A stretch of 64,000 nucleotides of DNA from Mactromeris polynyma (taxonomy: Eukaryota; Mollusca; Bivalvia; Venerida; Mactridae): contig JASFXZ010000039.1 of the NCBI GenBank assembly GCA_032209605.1, forward strand, positions 2,108,001 to 2,172,000, given 5' to 3'. Position 1 is the stretch's first letter. Each line of letters starts with the position of its first letter. The notes beneath the pieces were generated by a model. It was not told the DNA's origin. It ran no database searches and saw nothing but the letters and a program-made list of their open reading frames with translations. Below, piece after piece: positions 49,267 through 60,822 of this stretch. A program made the translations under genes and the position numbers.

Positions 49267-52200
49267 GCAAGAGAACACCAAGGACAAATCACTACGAGTT
49301 GTGTTCTTTGGTAGTCGTGAAGTATTCAAAAAAATGAAGACCGAGTTAGGATTCTCCTCGGACAATGTGAAAGGAATAGGTTGGATAGTTGTTGAAGATC
49401 CAGAGAGTGAGCCTGAGTCACAAACGGACACTGGAACGGATAAAATCTATCCCAATGGAACTTTTGTTATAACCCCGTCGATAAACATGGTATCAGATAT
49501 TAAAACTTACATAGTGGATAAATGGGATCGGAGCAAATCTTTGCCAAATTTAAAGGATATGGATGATTTAGAAAAGTTGATGAAATGTTCTGGACTAACT
49601 ACAGTACCGAAGCTAACTTTCAAAGACACTGCATCGGTAATTGATGCGGTATTTTCATTTGCTAATTCTTTACAAAGTCAGAGAAAGTATTATAGTGCGC
49701 AGGGTAACTTCACCTTTTTCAATTTCGTCTTGCTGATGCACAAAAGCGGTATGATGATTCCATACTAGAAAATGTAACTGTCGAAGAGTTTGCTTATAGG
49801 AAAAGAGTATCAGGCTTTGTCGAAAACAATGGCGAATTCCAACCAGATTCGAACACTTCACTGTATGCCATAAAATACGCAGCTGACCAAACTGAAAACG
49901 TAGAGGTATATAATTTATCATTCATTTTTTTCACATTTCTTATTCATGTACATGTGTAGTAACATTTTACTGGAATATTCAACTGTTTAAGAGAAGTAAA
50001 AACTTAACAATCAACATCGTTAATTAGTCAAGCCAGAATGCTCGTAAATAATCACCAAGTATATAAATATAAGACGATATAATAGTACGAGTCATTGAAC
50101 AACATGTACTGTTTTATAATTCCCATTGTTGGAATAATACCAAGAAAGTTGTTTCATTCGATAATTTGTAAATTTTGTAACATTTCAGATTGGAAACTTT
50201 CGTAATAATGCAATTTACTTTGGAAATACGACTATAGACTTTGATACAGTTCCTAGTTCGAAGTGTAACGAACATTGTGAGATGTGTTATGAACATCCAG
50301 ATATTCCTTTCGCTTTTCTAGACGGTGATACATTTATTCTGGGTATATTTTCCGTACATGAAACTGATCCTGATGATCCCTTTAGATGTTCCACTGTCCG
50401 AATATGGACGCTTGATATTTTACTGATTGAAACATTTATTTATTCTGTACTTCAATCAAGAAATGAAACCGGCATTCGGTTTGGTGCGATAGCCATAGAT
50501 GACTGTTACAGTGCTGCCCAAACAGAGCTAGTTCTCAGTGAAGTACTTTCAGGAAAAGTAAAACTGACAAACCCTTATACAGGGAAGGTAATTGATGTAG
50601 ACAGAATAGCTGCTGTGGTGACTCTGTCCGGAAGTTCAGTCGCAATACAAACTTCTCTGCTGCTGTCTGAGAGAAAGATTCCTGTTATTGCTGGAGCTGC
50701 CTCGTCCCCAGACTTGGACGATCGATTGAACTTTCCTTACTTTTTAAGAACTGTGCCAAGTGATGTAGAACAAGCTAGGGCAATGGTAAGCATAATTAAA
50801 CACATGGGATGGAAATATGTTAGTGTATTATATGTGAAAAACAATTATGGTAGTAAAGGTAAAGAAACATTCCTAAAAATAGCCAAATAAAGAGGTATCT
50901 GTGTTGCTGAAGAGGCTGAAGGGATAAGTGATGTCAAAGAAGAAGAAGATGAATTGAATACTGTCTTCACTAACCTCCGTAATCAGTATTCTGATGTTGT
51001 CGTTTATTTCGGAACTGAATCTAGAATTAGTGATTTCTTGCAAGTTGTAAATGGTGACAATAAATTCATATTTCTTGGGAGTGAGGATTGGGCAGACAGA
51101 CAACATGTTCTCGATGCTGGAAAGAATGGGACTTTAGGGAGTATTACTCTAATGAATGATGTGGTGGTATTAGCTAACAATCCTTTGAGAGACTATCTGA
51201 AAGGTCTTCGTCCAGAGACAGTAGATAAAGAGAGAAATCCATGGTTTGTTGAATTCTGGGAAGATTCTTTTAAATGTGACTTACCACAAAGTTTTCGAAA
51301 TACGTATAACAAACAGTGTGATGCTAATGTCAAATTTACCGATGCGCAAATAACTACCTTTGTTGAAGACCATAGAATAACCCACACATCAGTAGCAGTG
51401 AAAGCTTTAATCCATGGTCTTGCAAACTCAAAAACTTCCTTATGTAAACAAGATCCGCAGTTTCCATGCGATCTTTACTTTAAATACATTGATGAAGTTG
51501 TAACCCACATTCGGACAGTTAATATTTCTCGGGGAGGAAGTCACGTGAGAGTATTTAATGATGACGGAAATGGAAACATAGGTTTCCGCATCAATAATAT
51601 ACAGTTTGGTTCAAATCATGGCTTGGAATACAAAAAGGTAAAACGCTTTTTATATTGATCATGTATCAGTTTGATTTCTAAAAGATGTATAACAAATAAC
51701 AGATGCAGATTCTAATTTTTAGTTTAAATTAAAAGATATATCTACAAGTTCAGTATCATTTTTTTCGGCGCAGCCGTACTTACATGGTTTTGCTATTTGT
51801 ATATCAGTGTTGTGTAAACCAATCAAATCTTAAGTTTACCACTAAGGCAATTTCCCTTCAACCGAACAACATTCGAAACCCTGACGCAGATTGGTTAACC
51901 TTTCGATAAGGGGTAGGGACGTCTGAAATCCACTGAATTTCGGTGAATTTATTGAACTCCATTTTTGGATCTGGAGTGACCAGCAAACGTAACATCTCGG
52001 CATTTTTTTTTATGTTACACAACGAATCTTAACCTTTTAATTGCGCTGACCATCTTTTTTTCAAGATATTTCTTGTTGTTGTTTTTGTATTTGGTCAAAC
52101 TCATACTATGACGCTATCATATTTTCACAGGTTGGATTATATAATGACAACAAACTGACTTTGCAACAGAATAATCTCAACTTTTATCTTGGGCGTCGAA

Positions 52201-53613
52201 ACAAACCATTTGATGGTAGTTGTCATAAACCTTCATGTGAAGTATGTTCTAATGAGTCTGTCACTACAAGAACAGCTATAGAAACCACTACACATACTTA
52301 TCCTGTTCAAGAAGAATTTGGAATTCCTGATTACACAATCATTGGAATGCTTGGATTCCTGTTTATAGTAGCTGTTGTCATGGGAATAATTATTGTATGT
52401 TGCCTTAGGAAAAGAATAATTGGTAAGTACGGAAAATGGGAATTTTAAATAAAATTTATAGTTATGTTTAAAGGCAATGTCGGTAATGGACTGTTGGTTG
52501 TTATGAGAGATGTATTCCGAAACATACTCAAAAAGGCGACAAATGATTTCTACATTTCAAAAAATCGAAAATTAATAGTCGAAACTTGAATTAAAAATAA
52601 TTTATTAGCTTCAAGTTGTTTAGTTTATGTTGCAATCTCCTGAATTTTCGCGACAAAGAAGTAGTAGGGAACTTAATTCTGAAAATCAAACATTTTTTAC
52701 AAAATTATGCCGATGTAAAAAAGTATGAATATCTTGACTATTATCGCTATTGAAGTTTTTATGTTCAATTTTACTATGCCACAATCAGTTTCACTGTTGT
52801 TTATATTTTTAATAGAGTTAGAAAACAGACTAAAGGATATAAAATACGAGATCAGAACCGGCACTGTCTATCCTCCATTGCAAATTGCAAATCCTGGGCC
52901 AAGTGGTGATAGCAGCATGTATGAATGGAGAAAGGCTCAGAATTTTTTAAATGGCGGAAACAGCAATTTCTCAAATGGAGGAATTGTTAATAAAGCGTTT
53001 GATGGGCAAGAAATGTACATTCATGCACAGCATGACGACAGTGATAGCCAGCAAGAAATTTCTGCTGGAAATATAAGTGTTAGTCCAAGGGGAAACACAA
53101 GTCCTAGAAGACAAAACAGTACAGAACAAACACGTACATTTCCTGACTCACCAGTGTATAGGCCCCCTTCATCCAGCTATGGTAGCAGTACACATCATAG
53201 TTTTAAAAAGCCATCTGACTTGTCTCATAACCACAATGGTCAAATTAAGAAACAGCCGCGGACTCAACTTGCGGTACCACCATGTCGACCAGAACTTCCA
53301 CCTCGTGATCCAGAACAGCAGCGTATGAATGGTCAAAGACAAAATGACTATATAAATAAATATGACCACTTGTCGTCTGCCGTACCAACAGAAAAAGTTC
53401 GAAAAGTCAGAAGTAGTCCGAAAAGACATTTTTCACCGCCATCTTTGAAACAGAGTCCACCATCAACAGATTACATGCGATATTAGAGACGCAGATGCTG
53501 TTGATAGTTCAACATATAATGGTGCACCGGCAATGACTTTCTCTAATAACAATGTGCCATTAGCGGATATGACGCAGATTGGAGGTTCTATGGAGAAAAT
53601 ATCGCGTGTGTGA
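49267..53613 (+). pseudogene. Receptor pseudogene (second module copy, exons 5-8 only)
   Basis: Exon 5 (truncated, to 49,905), exon 6 (50,189-51,637), exon 7 (52,131-52,422) and exon 8 (52,816-53,613) match the intact gene with all splice sites preserved. Lesions: exons 1-4 are missing; 10 bp (cagagagaat) are deleted near 49,716, causing a frameshift to TAG at 49,768; GAA has become TAA at 50,888-50,890 in exon 6; and one T is inserted near 53,484, creating TAG 43 codons before the normal end. A three-base insertion in exon 5 keeps frame. The breakpoint places ttacag directly before caagagaac, so a cryptic acceptor exists, but no upstream exon is known. Transcription is possible; a full receptor is not. 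Confidence 0.88.
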
Positions 53614-53705
53614 ATTTGATGTGCAACTATTTGGTGCTGATGTTCTTCTCAAGATTTTCATTAACTAGCGTTCTGTGAAACGTTGGTGATTCATTGTCTT
53701 TTTGT

Positions 53706-53711
53706 AATAAA
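53706..53711 (+). terminator. Putative polyadenylation signal of receptor pseudogene
   Basis: AATAAA at the same relative place as in the intact receptor gene. Confidence 0.45.
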
Positions 53712-56700
53712 AAGAAAAACTTGACACCAACTGAATAGTTCATTAGCTTGGATATCCGAGTTTCTGTTAAATGTTCCTGTTAGAACAGAATCATCATTTT
53801 AAAAAGTCTGACAGTGTTAGGGAAACCTGTAAGATATAACAACGGGCGTACAGTTCAGAGTTGATTCTTGAAAGTGATGGTAGGTATTAAACATTGTATG
53901 GAATGTTTTCTATTTCTGATCATGTTACTTTTAGCATAACCGATGGCATCCTAAAAAACTGGGGCGTTCCATAGTTTTGAGCTAATCGCCTTTAGTGCTA
54001 ATAAAGTGTGTGGGATAGACTTCGTAAAAGGTAAAAACAGCTTGTACATTGTTTGCATTGTGAAATACTTTGTATATATAGGTGTGTGTTTTAAGTCTGT
54101 TTATGCAATGCTATGTGTTCATGTGTTGGTCACACACACAAAGGCACACTCTACATAGACATGCTTGTATTGGTCAGTAAATATCCGTTATATTGTCACT
54201 TTTTTACTTATTTGTGTAATTAATATTTTTGATATATAACTGATTTCCACATCATTTATTTTGTGATATGTTATGATATTAAATCGATGCATATAATCGT
54301 TATGCCATTTTATTTGAACAAATTTATTTTTAAAACATTGCGCATGCGTATGAGGCACTGTCTTATGTATGTGGCGTTCCCTCTAACAACTTATTCTCTC
54401 TGTTTTTCTGAATATTTTATCAATGTACCGAACCGAAATATTTATGTTAGTAAATAATTATTATATTATGTCATGTGCTGTTACTGACCAGTCATAATTT
54501 ACGCTGGGCTAGTTAACAAATGTATGAGCTGTACGTTATTAGTGATCTGTTTGTGGTTTATATACAGCAAATAAGCTTGTATGTCCTTTTCAGTTTGCTG
54601 CAAAACATATCAGAATCCTTCAATTCGTTAGTGTATCTTAACTATTTAGATTTATGTTAAATATAATTTACTTGGAAATGTTTGCTCAAATGGTTATAGA
54701 CTTACCTACGATATATCTGAACAAAATGTGAGGTATCAATTTTATGTTACTCCTTAATATTGTCAAATGTCTCACTAACATAGTACATGTATGTGTTTGT
54801 TGATTTGTCTAAATATGCAGCCATTTTGTTTTCATATATAACAATATATGTTTTAAGTTGATGACAAAGTTATTAAGTTACGATGATAAAATGTTTATTG
54901 ATTAACAATGTATATAATTTTATAAAACTGCCCTGAAATGAGCAATATATATTATGTACATGTATAATAAAATTAAATTGAAAATGTGTTAACAAATTTA
55001 TGTGTCCGTTTAATCCACTAAATTTTGAAACCACGAAAGCAATAAAAATCACTGCCTATTAAAATTTGTAAATATTTACATTAGTTCCTTTATAAGTTGA
55101 AATCAGCAGACTAAAAACGGGTTAAAACCCTCCTGTCAGATACTCGACGCATGCATGGTTGTTTTTATGTCATATTTCCGCATACTCTTTATGCTGTTTG
55201 TCATGTTAAAGCGACATTACTATATTTTATTAAATTAATGTTTGTGAAAAACTGCTTACATATTTGTTAATTTTAGGCCGAATGACATTCTTGCTGACGA
55301 AGTCATTATTTCAAGTAAGATCACTATGAAATTATCGATTTATCACGATGCAGCTACGAGGAATGATCAAAATACGTGGACTTTTGTGATACCTTTGAAA
55401 CGGTTCCGAATATGCAATTTGTCTTCTGGCTGTTGTTATAGTTTGTTTTATCAATTATAAATGTATTATTTCTTTGAGCACAAATGAGAAAGTCTTGACT
55501 TTGCCACGGACCATTTGTCCGTGCCTTTGCCAAATATCCGTTTTCGTATGTTTCCCTATTTCGTCGGAATCACATTTCAATAAATTAAGCACAGTTATTA
55601 TTATTAACTATTTAAATCAGTAAACGTGAGAAATTTCATTTATTTATGAACATATGAACATAATACCACACTGCATTGTTGCGTTTTTCAGTGGTAAGCC
55701 CCGTTTCCATGGAGCGGAAAACATACGCGTTTTCGGCGCGGCTTTATTCGGCGCCGAACATGCGCCGATTAAAAATAATTCGCTTCAGTCTATATTGCAT
55801 GATGACGTTTCCATTGACGCGTTTTTCGGCGCTCAATATTGTCAGCGCCGAAAGAATTCGCTTCGGGTAGCGATTTTATTCCGCGTGTCGGCGCCGAAAT
55901 GACGTATGGAGGTGTCGTAGATAGGAAAAATGACGTCATTTCCTCGATTTCCGGGTCTAGCTCCAGGTGTTTTAGTAGATGATAGAAGGCACCAAACGTC
56001 TTTCTTCTTTTTATTATGTTGAGGTTCCAAAATCGATGCCTACGTTTGTGAAGCAGCAACTTTTGTTTAAGCACAAGCGCAAGCATCATATCCTCGACCT
56101 CAAGCTCTTCCAAATGGGCAAGGAAAACGTGCAAATGTATAGTGTTTGTTTTAACTTGGAAAAGGCCATTTTCTTGGAGGTCAATAAAAGGTCAATAAAA
56201 CTAAAACGCATATGTGTTTTTATCCGAAAACCGCGTCGGGTTTCGGCTTCATGGAAACAGTTTTTCGGCGCTTACTCGGCGCGCATTTCGGCGCCGACAA
56301 AATCGGCGCCGAAATAGTAGGCTTCATGGAAACCCGGCTGTAGGCGTATTATTAAATATGTACAAAAAATAGACATGATTGTAAAGATGAAATGTTGCGT
56401 CATATTTTCGTTCAAAGTGTTCGTGGAACGATCAAAATACTCAATGTTCGACGATAAGTCCCCAACGGATAATCATTATGTGTCGGTTATACTTGCAGTT
56501 TTAATATTCCTATACTCCTGGGTGCATTCACGTAGATTAACGACCAGGCTATAAACAGAAACAAATGGTTCTGTATCTGTGTTTCTTGCGCGAAATAAGG
56601 AATATATGAATTTGAAACGAAACTTCTTTTTGCGAATCAGTGAAGATTGTACGAGTTGTCTCCCGTTATATAGTTGAATGTACACTTGAACAAAACATAT

Positions 56701-57885
56701 ATTTCAGTCAGCACAGGATATCGTTCATTGTCTTATCTGTTAAATAGGTGATTGTTAGCTGCTTTATGTTTAACTGAGCTACCTGTGTCCCACGTGTTGC
56801 CGGAAGGCCTAAACCACTATTGACGCCATTTACGATATTAGAGCGTCTTGGATGGCTATGAGCATATACCTTACCCGAACACATACAGCGCAGTGACTGA
56901 TTCAGTCGATATATTACTGAATTGATACAAACTGAAAGTGGAACTACTATTGTTTATTCGATGTTTGATTGTATCGACAGCCGTCGGTTATTATAAACTC
57001 CGGTATGTCCACTAAATTTGCCAAAGTATGCTAATAGTAACTTACTTTATTATAAGATTGTATGCTTTTGTCAAATCTCTTATTTAATCGAATCTGGTTA
57101 CCACCTTCAGAAAACCGGCGCTACTCTAGCAACTCCATGTATACAAAACTAAGTATCTATCAACTCTATCTAATGATTATCTCTCTTGAAGTTACATACC
57201 ACGTGATATGCAGAATCCGAAACTTTCTTCGAGGAGGTTGAGACTCTATATGTAGTCTCTGGTATACTGTCGGTCTAATATAGGCAGTCATGTAGGTAGC
57301 CAGTTGCTTCTTTGTTGGAATAAATAAAACATACATGGACTACATGATACTAGAATTTAATGATTTGAATAACAATGTTTAGTTGATACTAGTCGTACAT
57401 CAATTACAATATGACACTTTATGTATTGACAACATGATCATGTACATGTACATATATACTGACATGGTACAATACCAACTATGAGCATTGCCTGAATATT
57501 GTTAACCTCTGGCATTTTGCATTCAATACTCAGTGATGCTAAATGACAGTATTGTACAGAAACATTGAATAAGGTATAACAAAATAAATGAAGTAAATAC
57601 ATTGACACACATAGTACTTAAATCCTATTATTTAAATGATAAGCTCAGTTAAAAGAATATACGAAATTACAACAATACGTTGTCTTATTTCCAACCACTA
57701 TGCAGCTTCTGCTTAATACAATAGCAAATCTAGTAGTAAACATGCAACCATAATGTCTTACATATACTCAATGTTAGAATACACTGTACTCAGAATTTTT
57801 GCTGATAGAAGTACATTGCCTTAGCCAGATTTGTTCTCAACACACGAATCAGAGGTTCCAGATAGCAAGTTAATCTGTCTTCCGG
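53712..57885. other. Convergent spacer of module copy 2
   Basis: Non-coding. It parallels 30,771-34,015 but has about 1 kb more, including the PIF/Harbinger-like element at 55,697-56,339 and about 300 bp of sequence (caatttgtcttctgg onward) that is also present in the third copy near 45,790, so copy 1 seems to have lost it. Confidence 0.6.
55697..56339 (-). mobile_element. Non-autonomous PIF/Harbinger-like element with transposase remnant
   Basis: The 643-bp element has imperfect terminal inverted repeats: agccccgtttccatggagc on the left and, reverse-complemented, agccgggtttccatgaagc on the right. Both ends are flanked by GTA, fitting the 3-bp target duplication of PIF/Harbinger elements. 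Subterminal regions are full of ggcgcc and ttcggcg motifs, far more GC-rich than the host DNA. On the minus strand, about 55,930-56,134 encodes HKRRHRFWNLNIIKRRKTFG and then AFYHLLKHLELDPE. This resembles the region before the catalytic domain of HARBI1-like transposases. The catalytic part is missing. The family assignment rests on this motif, the 3-bp duplication and the repeat structure together. Confidence 0.65.
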
Positions 57886-60822
57886 TCAGTCACTATCATC
57901 TAAGAACGAAGTAGATCCACTAAAGTCTCTGTTGGATGTTTCGTCATTGAACGTTCCAGGAAAATCTTCTGGATCTATAATCTTAGGAACAACAATTAAC
58001 ATATCTATGGCTTGACAATCAGGTTCTGTCTTAGATTCGTCTTGTTTCATCAACGCAATATCCTCAGAACTGAGAACATGTCTGTCGTTGTCAAACACTT
58101 CATCTATTTCGTGTTTCTCTTCAATACTCGGCAAACGTTCAACGGCTTTATCTGATGCCTGTCTTTTAACCACATCTATATCATGTATGGGCCATGTCTG
58201 TTCAAAGTTGTGTAAGAGATCATGCAGACAAATTTTAAATGGTAAACTGTCTGTGTCAACCGATAGCACAGTATGAGATTTGAACACAAAATTCCTTAAC
58301 ATAAATGGTAGAAATCCACCAGCAATGGTAGCAAGCATCGTGTTTGTAGGAGAAATCACGTAAATGTCACCAAAAGCCATAACAACGACGAGTACGAACA
58401 GCAGGAATACAAGGATCATACTGAATTCTGCAAGAGCTTTTATGTAACTTAAAAGAAGTTCACCTGGAGCTGCGTAATACGGCATACGACATGAACGGAA
58501 ATAAAACCCTCTGGGTAACATAGGCTGGTCTTTGTCGCTTAGAAACAATACAATTCTTGACATTTGCCAACGTGGAAAGCCATCAACATTAGACGTGATC
58601 TGGACAGGTTGGTCGACCATTTCTAGACCTTCTGGCTGAACACCGAATGCTACATTCTTGCCAGAGGTTGAGTAAACTTCCTTGTCCACCTGTTTTTGAC
58701 CTAGGCTCAGAATAACACCATTCATGGTCTTATTGAAACTGAGAAACTTTTTACTGACATATCCGAAACAGTCATGACCATATACACCCAAGAGAAAGGC
58801 TAAAGATATGTAAGTCATTGTGGTTGAAGCATTGAGAATGATACCCATCAGTGTGTACACACATATCTCCACAACGAATGATACAAATTCAATGAAAAGA
58901 AATATCACTGAGTACATGGAAATTAAGCACATTAGAATGACAATCATCTGCAAAAATCGTTGTAAGTTTGAATGCATTATGGAGTCCCTTTTCTCCAGTG
59001 TCTCTTCTTTTGTTATCCGATCCATTTCAAACAGCCTCTCAACATTCCCTACTGCCTCAGACAGTTTACTGAGAATTGTGTATCTACTGCACACATTCTT
59101 TGGAAAAAGGAACAGCACAAAATGTGCCACCAGTCGCACCGTGAGGTTGATAGTGGGGAATATATAAAACGACAGAACTATCAATAAAAATGGCATAACT
59201 ATTACCCAGGATACCAGACCTAAACATATTCCAACACACCCAAACAGAGTGCAGGGTTTTACTGCAACCCGAATTAACCAACCAAACACATCGATACGAT
59301 TTATTTCTCGCATGTCGCGGAAACACTTTCTCAACACTAATTTAAACCTCTCCTTCGTCTTCTTCCGTAATATTCCGAAAATACACGATTCAAAAGACAA
59401 TGTTAAATAAATAAAGATGAATAAAATATGCAACGGTGTCAGGTAGAGCGTAAAACTTCCAGGAAAGTAAAAAATCAATGATTTTTCATTGGCTGCGTCC
59501 TTGCGCCTGATCATTTCGTCGTGTTCAAATGTGTAATAGACGTAGATTCTAAGTAACCAAGGAGCTGCTAACAATACTAGAACAAAAAACTTCATCGATT
59601 CTTTCATGAATCTGTACCAAGACACAAATCTATCACGAAATTTAATTATCTTAAAGAAATTTGAATTACAGCATTCTTTTATCGACTCCCTTTCACGAAT
59701 TTGACATTTAACAAAAGACTCGAACAAAGTTTCGAACAATCCTACAGGCGCCCTGTCTTCCGGAAGCAGACGACCAAGTTTTACTCGAAGCTGCGCTTGA
59801 TTTATCGTCAAATCATATGGGACGTCAGGAGCCATATTTTGCAAAGTGGTTTTGAATTTATCCATAAGCTGGAACTTCGATAATTTGAATCTGTTCTTGG
59901 CGTTCGGAAAGTTTTCTGGTTTTCTTGTCAGGAGAACTTTAAATTTCAGTGATTTTCCATTAGCAAAGGAGTACAGGTAAGGCACTGCAGTTTTACTTAC
60001 CCTGTATAATCCACCTGGGATAAACGTCGGACTGAACAGGATAATAATTATCTTTAACAAGGCAATAACTGAAAACAGAATCTCTAACCATGTGTCTGTT
60101 TGTAGATATTCACAGGAAATCACCAAATTCTCATCACGATGACAACAATAATACCGAAATTCAGCAATATCGTTGGTGTTTGTTATATGCATGTTGCAAA
60201 CACTATCAGAAGGCGCTAATTTAACAATGTCACGGGAAGTTGTATTTTGAAAACCATTCATGACTAGTTCTCGGATAATTACCGTAATATCCGAATATGA
60301 AAGTTGTCCGAGGCAGTTGGAAGGCTCTTCTTTCAGTGCAACTTTCATGGTTACAACCCCCAGCTCAAGCGTTGTAAGGGACAATACGTCATATTCCGGT
60401 CGAAGGAGCAGCAGTCCGGTACCATGACGACCGGTAGAGCGTACCCAGTAATACGGTTTGTAAAGTCTGCTATCATTTTTACCATAGAATTCTCGATCCG
60501 GGTGCTTGATGCTGAGATGGAGTTTGATCATTTTGGCTCCGCTATTGAGTGCAGTTTTTATTTGTAAAGTCACAGATTCGTCTTGTGGCAGCAAATTACA
60601 ATTTTTGAGCGTTGCTGCTGCTACGTATGGTGCACCGGGCGTTGATTGGTCAAGTTTTAGTGGTGTCTCCTTCGTAGTTTCAGCGACAGTTGTGTTCTGT
60701 ACAACCGCCAGCGTTGTGTTAGTTGTTGTAGAGTTAGCAGCCAATGTAGACACTGTGCTGATGACCAGAAGAAAAAACTTCGTAGAGAGAAGGGTTTGAA
60801 CTGATTTTGATTGATGCGACAT
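57886..60822 (-). CDS. Orphan multi-pass membrane protein, copy 2 (978 aa)
   Basis: A complete open frame with the same start (ATG at 60,822), the same upstream splice acceptor (tttttatcatttcag, minus strand) and the same predicted topology as copy 1. Roughly 32 residues differ, plus one residue missing in the Thr-rich segment (NTTVAE versus NATTVAE). By my comparison about ten differences fall in the ~245-residue ectodomain and about ten in the last ~130 residues. The central membrane core is nearly invariant. The absence of any stop or frameshift over 2.9 kb, beside a receptor copy with three disabling lesions, suggests this gene is still under selection. Its function is unknown. At several positions it agrees with the decayed third copy (GHDC, EEKHE, DKAVE), so copy 1 is derived there. 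Confidence 0.85.
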   Translation of the reverse strand: MSHQSKSVQTLLSTKFFLLVISTVSTLAANSTTTNTTLAVVQNTTVAETTKETPLKLDQSTPGAPYVAAATLKNCNLLPQDESVTLQIKTALNSGAKMIKLHLSIKHPDREFYGKNDSRLYKPYYWVRSTGRHGTGLLLLRPEYDVLSLTTLELGVVTMKVALKEEPSNCLGQLSYSDITVIIRELVMNGFQNTTSRDIVKLAPSDSVCNMHITNTNDIAEFRYYCCHRDENLVISCEYLQTDTWLEILFSVIALLKIIIILFSPTFIPGGLYRVSKTAVPYLYSFANGKSLKFKVLLTRKPENFPNAKNRFKLSKFQLMDKFKTTLQNMAPDVPYDLTINQAQLRVKLGRLLPEDRAPVGLFETLFESFVKCQIRERESIKECCNSNFFKIIKFRDRFVSWYRFMKESMKFFVLVLLAAPWLLRIYVYYTFEHDEMIRRKDAANEKSLIFYFPGSFTLYLTPLHILFIFIYLTLSFESCIFGILRKKTKERFKLVLRKCFRDMREINRIDVFGWLIRVAVKPCTLFGCVGICLGLVSWVIVMPFLLIVLSFYIFPTINLTVRLVAHFVLFLFPKNVCSRYTILSKLSEAVGNVERLFEMDRITKEETLEKRDSIMHSNLQRFLQMIVILMCLISMYSVIFLFIEFVSFVVEICVYTLMGIILNASTTMTYISLAFLLGVYGHDCFGYVSKKFLSFNKTMNGVILSLGQKQVDKEVYSTSGKNVAFGVQPEGLEMVDQPVQITSNVDGFPRWQMSRIVLFLSDKDQPMLPRGFYFRSCRMPYYAAPGELLLSYIKALAEFSMILVFLLFVLVVVMAFGDIYVISPTNTMLATIAGGFLPFMLRNFVFKSHTVLSVDTDSLPFKICLHDLLHNFEQTWPIHDIDVVKRQASDKAVERLPSIEEKHEIDEVFDNDRHVLSSEDIALMKQDESKTEPDCQAIDMLIVVPKIIDPEDFPGTFNDETSNRDFSGSTSFLDDSD

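Noticed and set aside
55654..56317. Plus-strand open frames in the GC-rich insert
   Set aside because: They lie in a transposon derivative whose recognisable protein remnant is on the minus strand.
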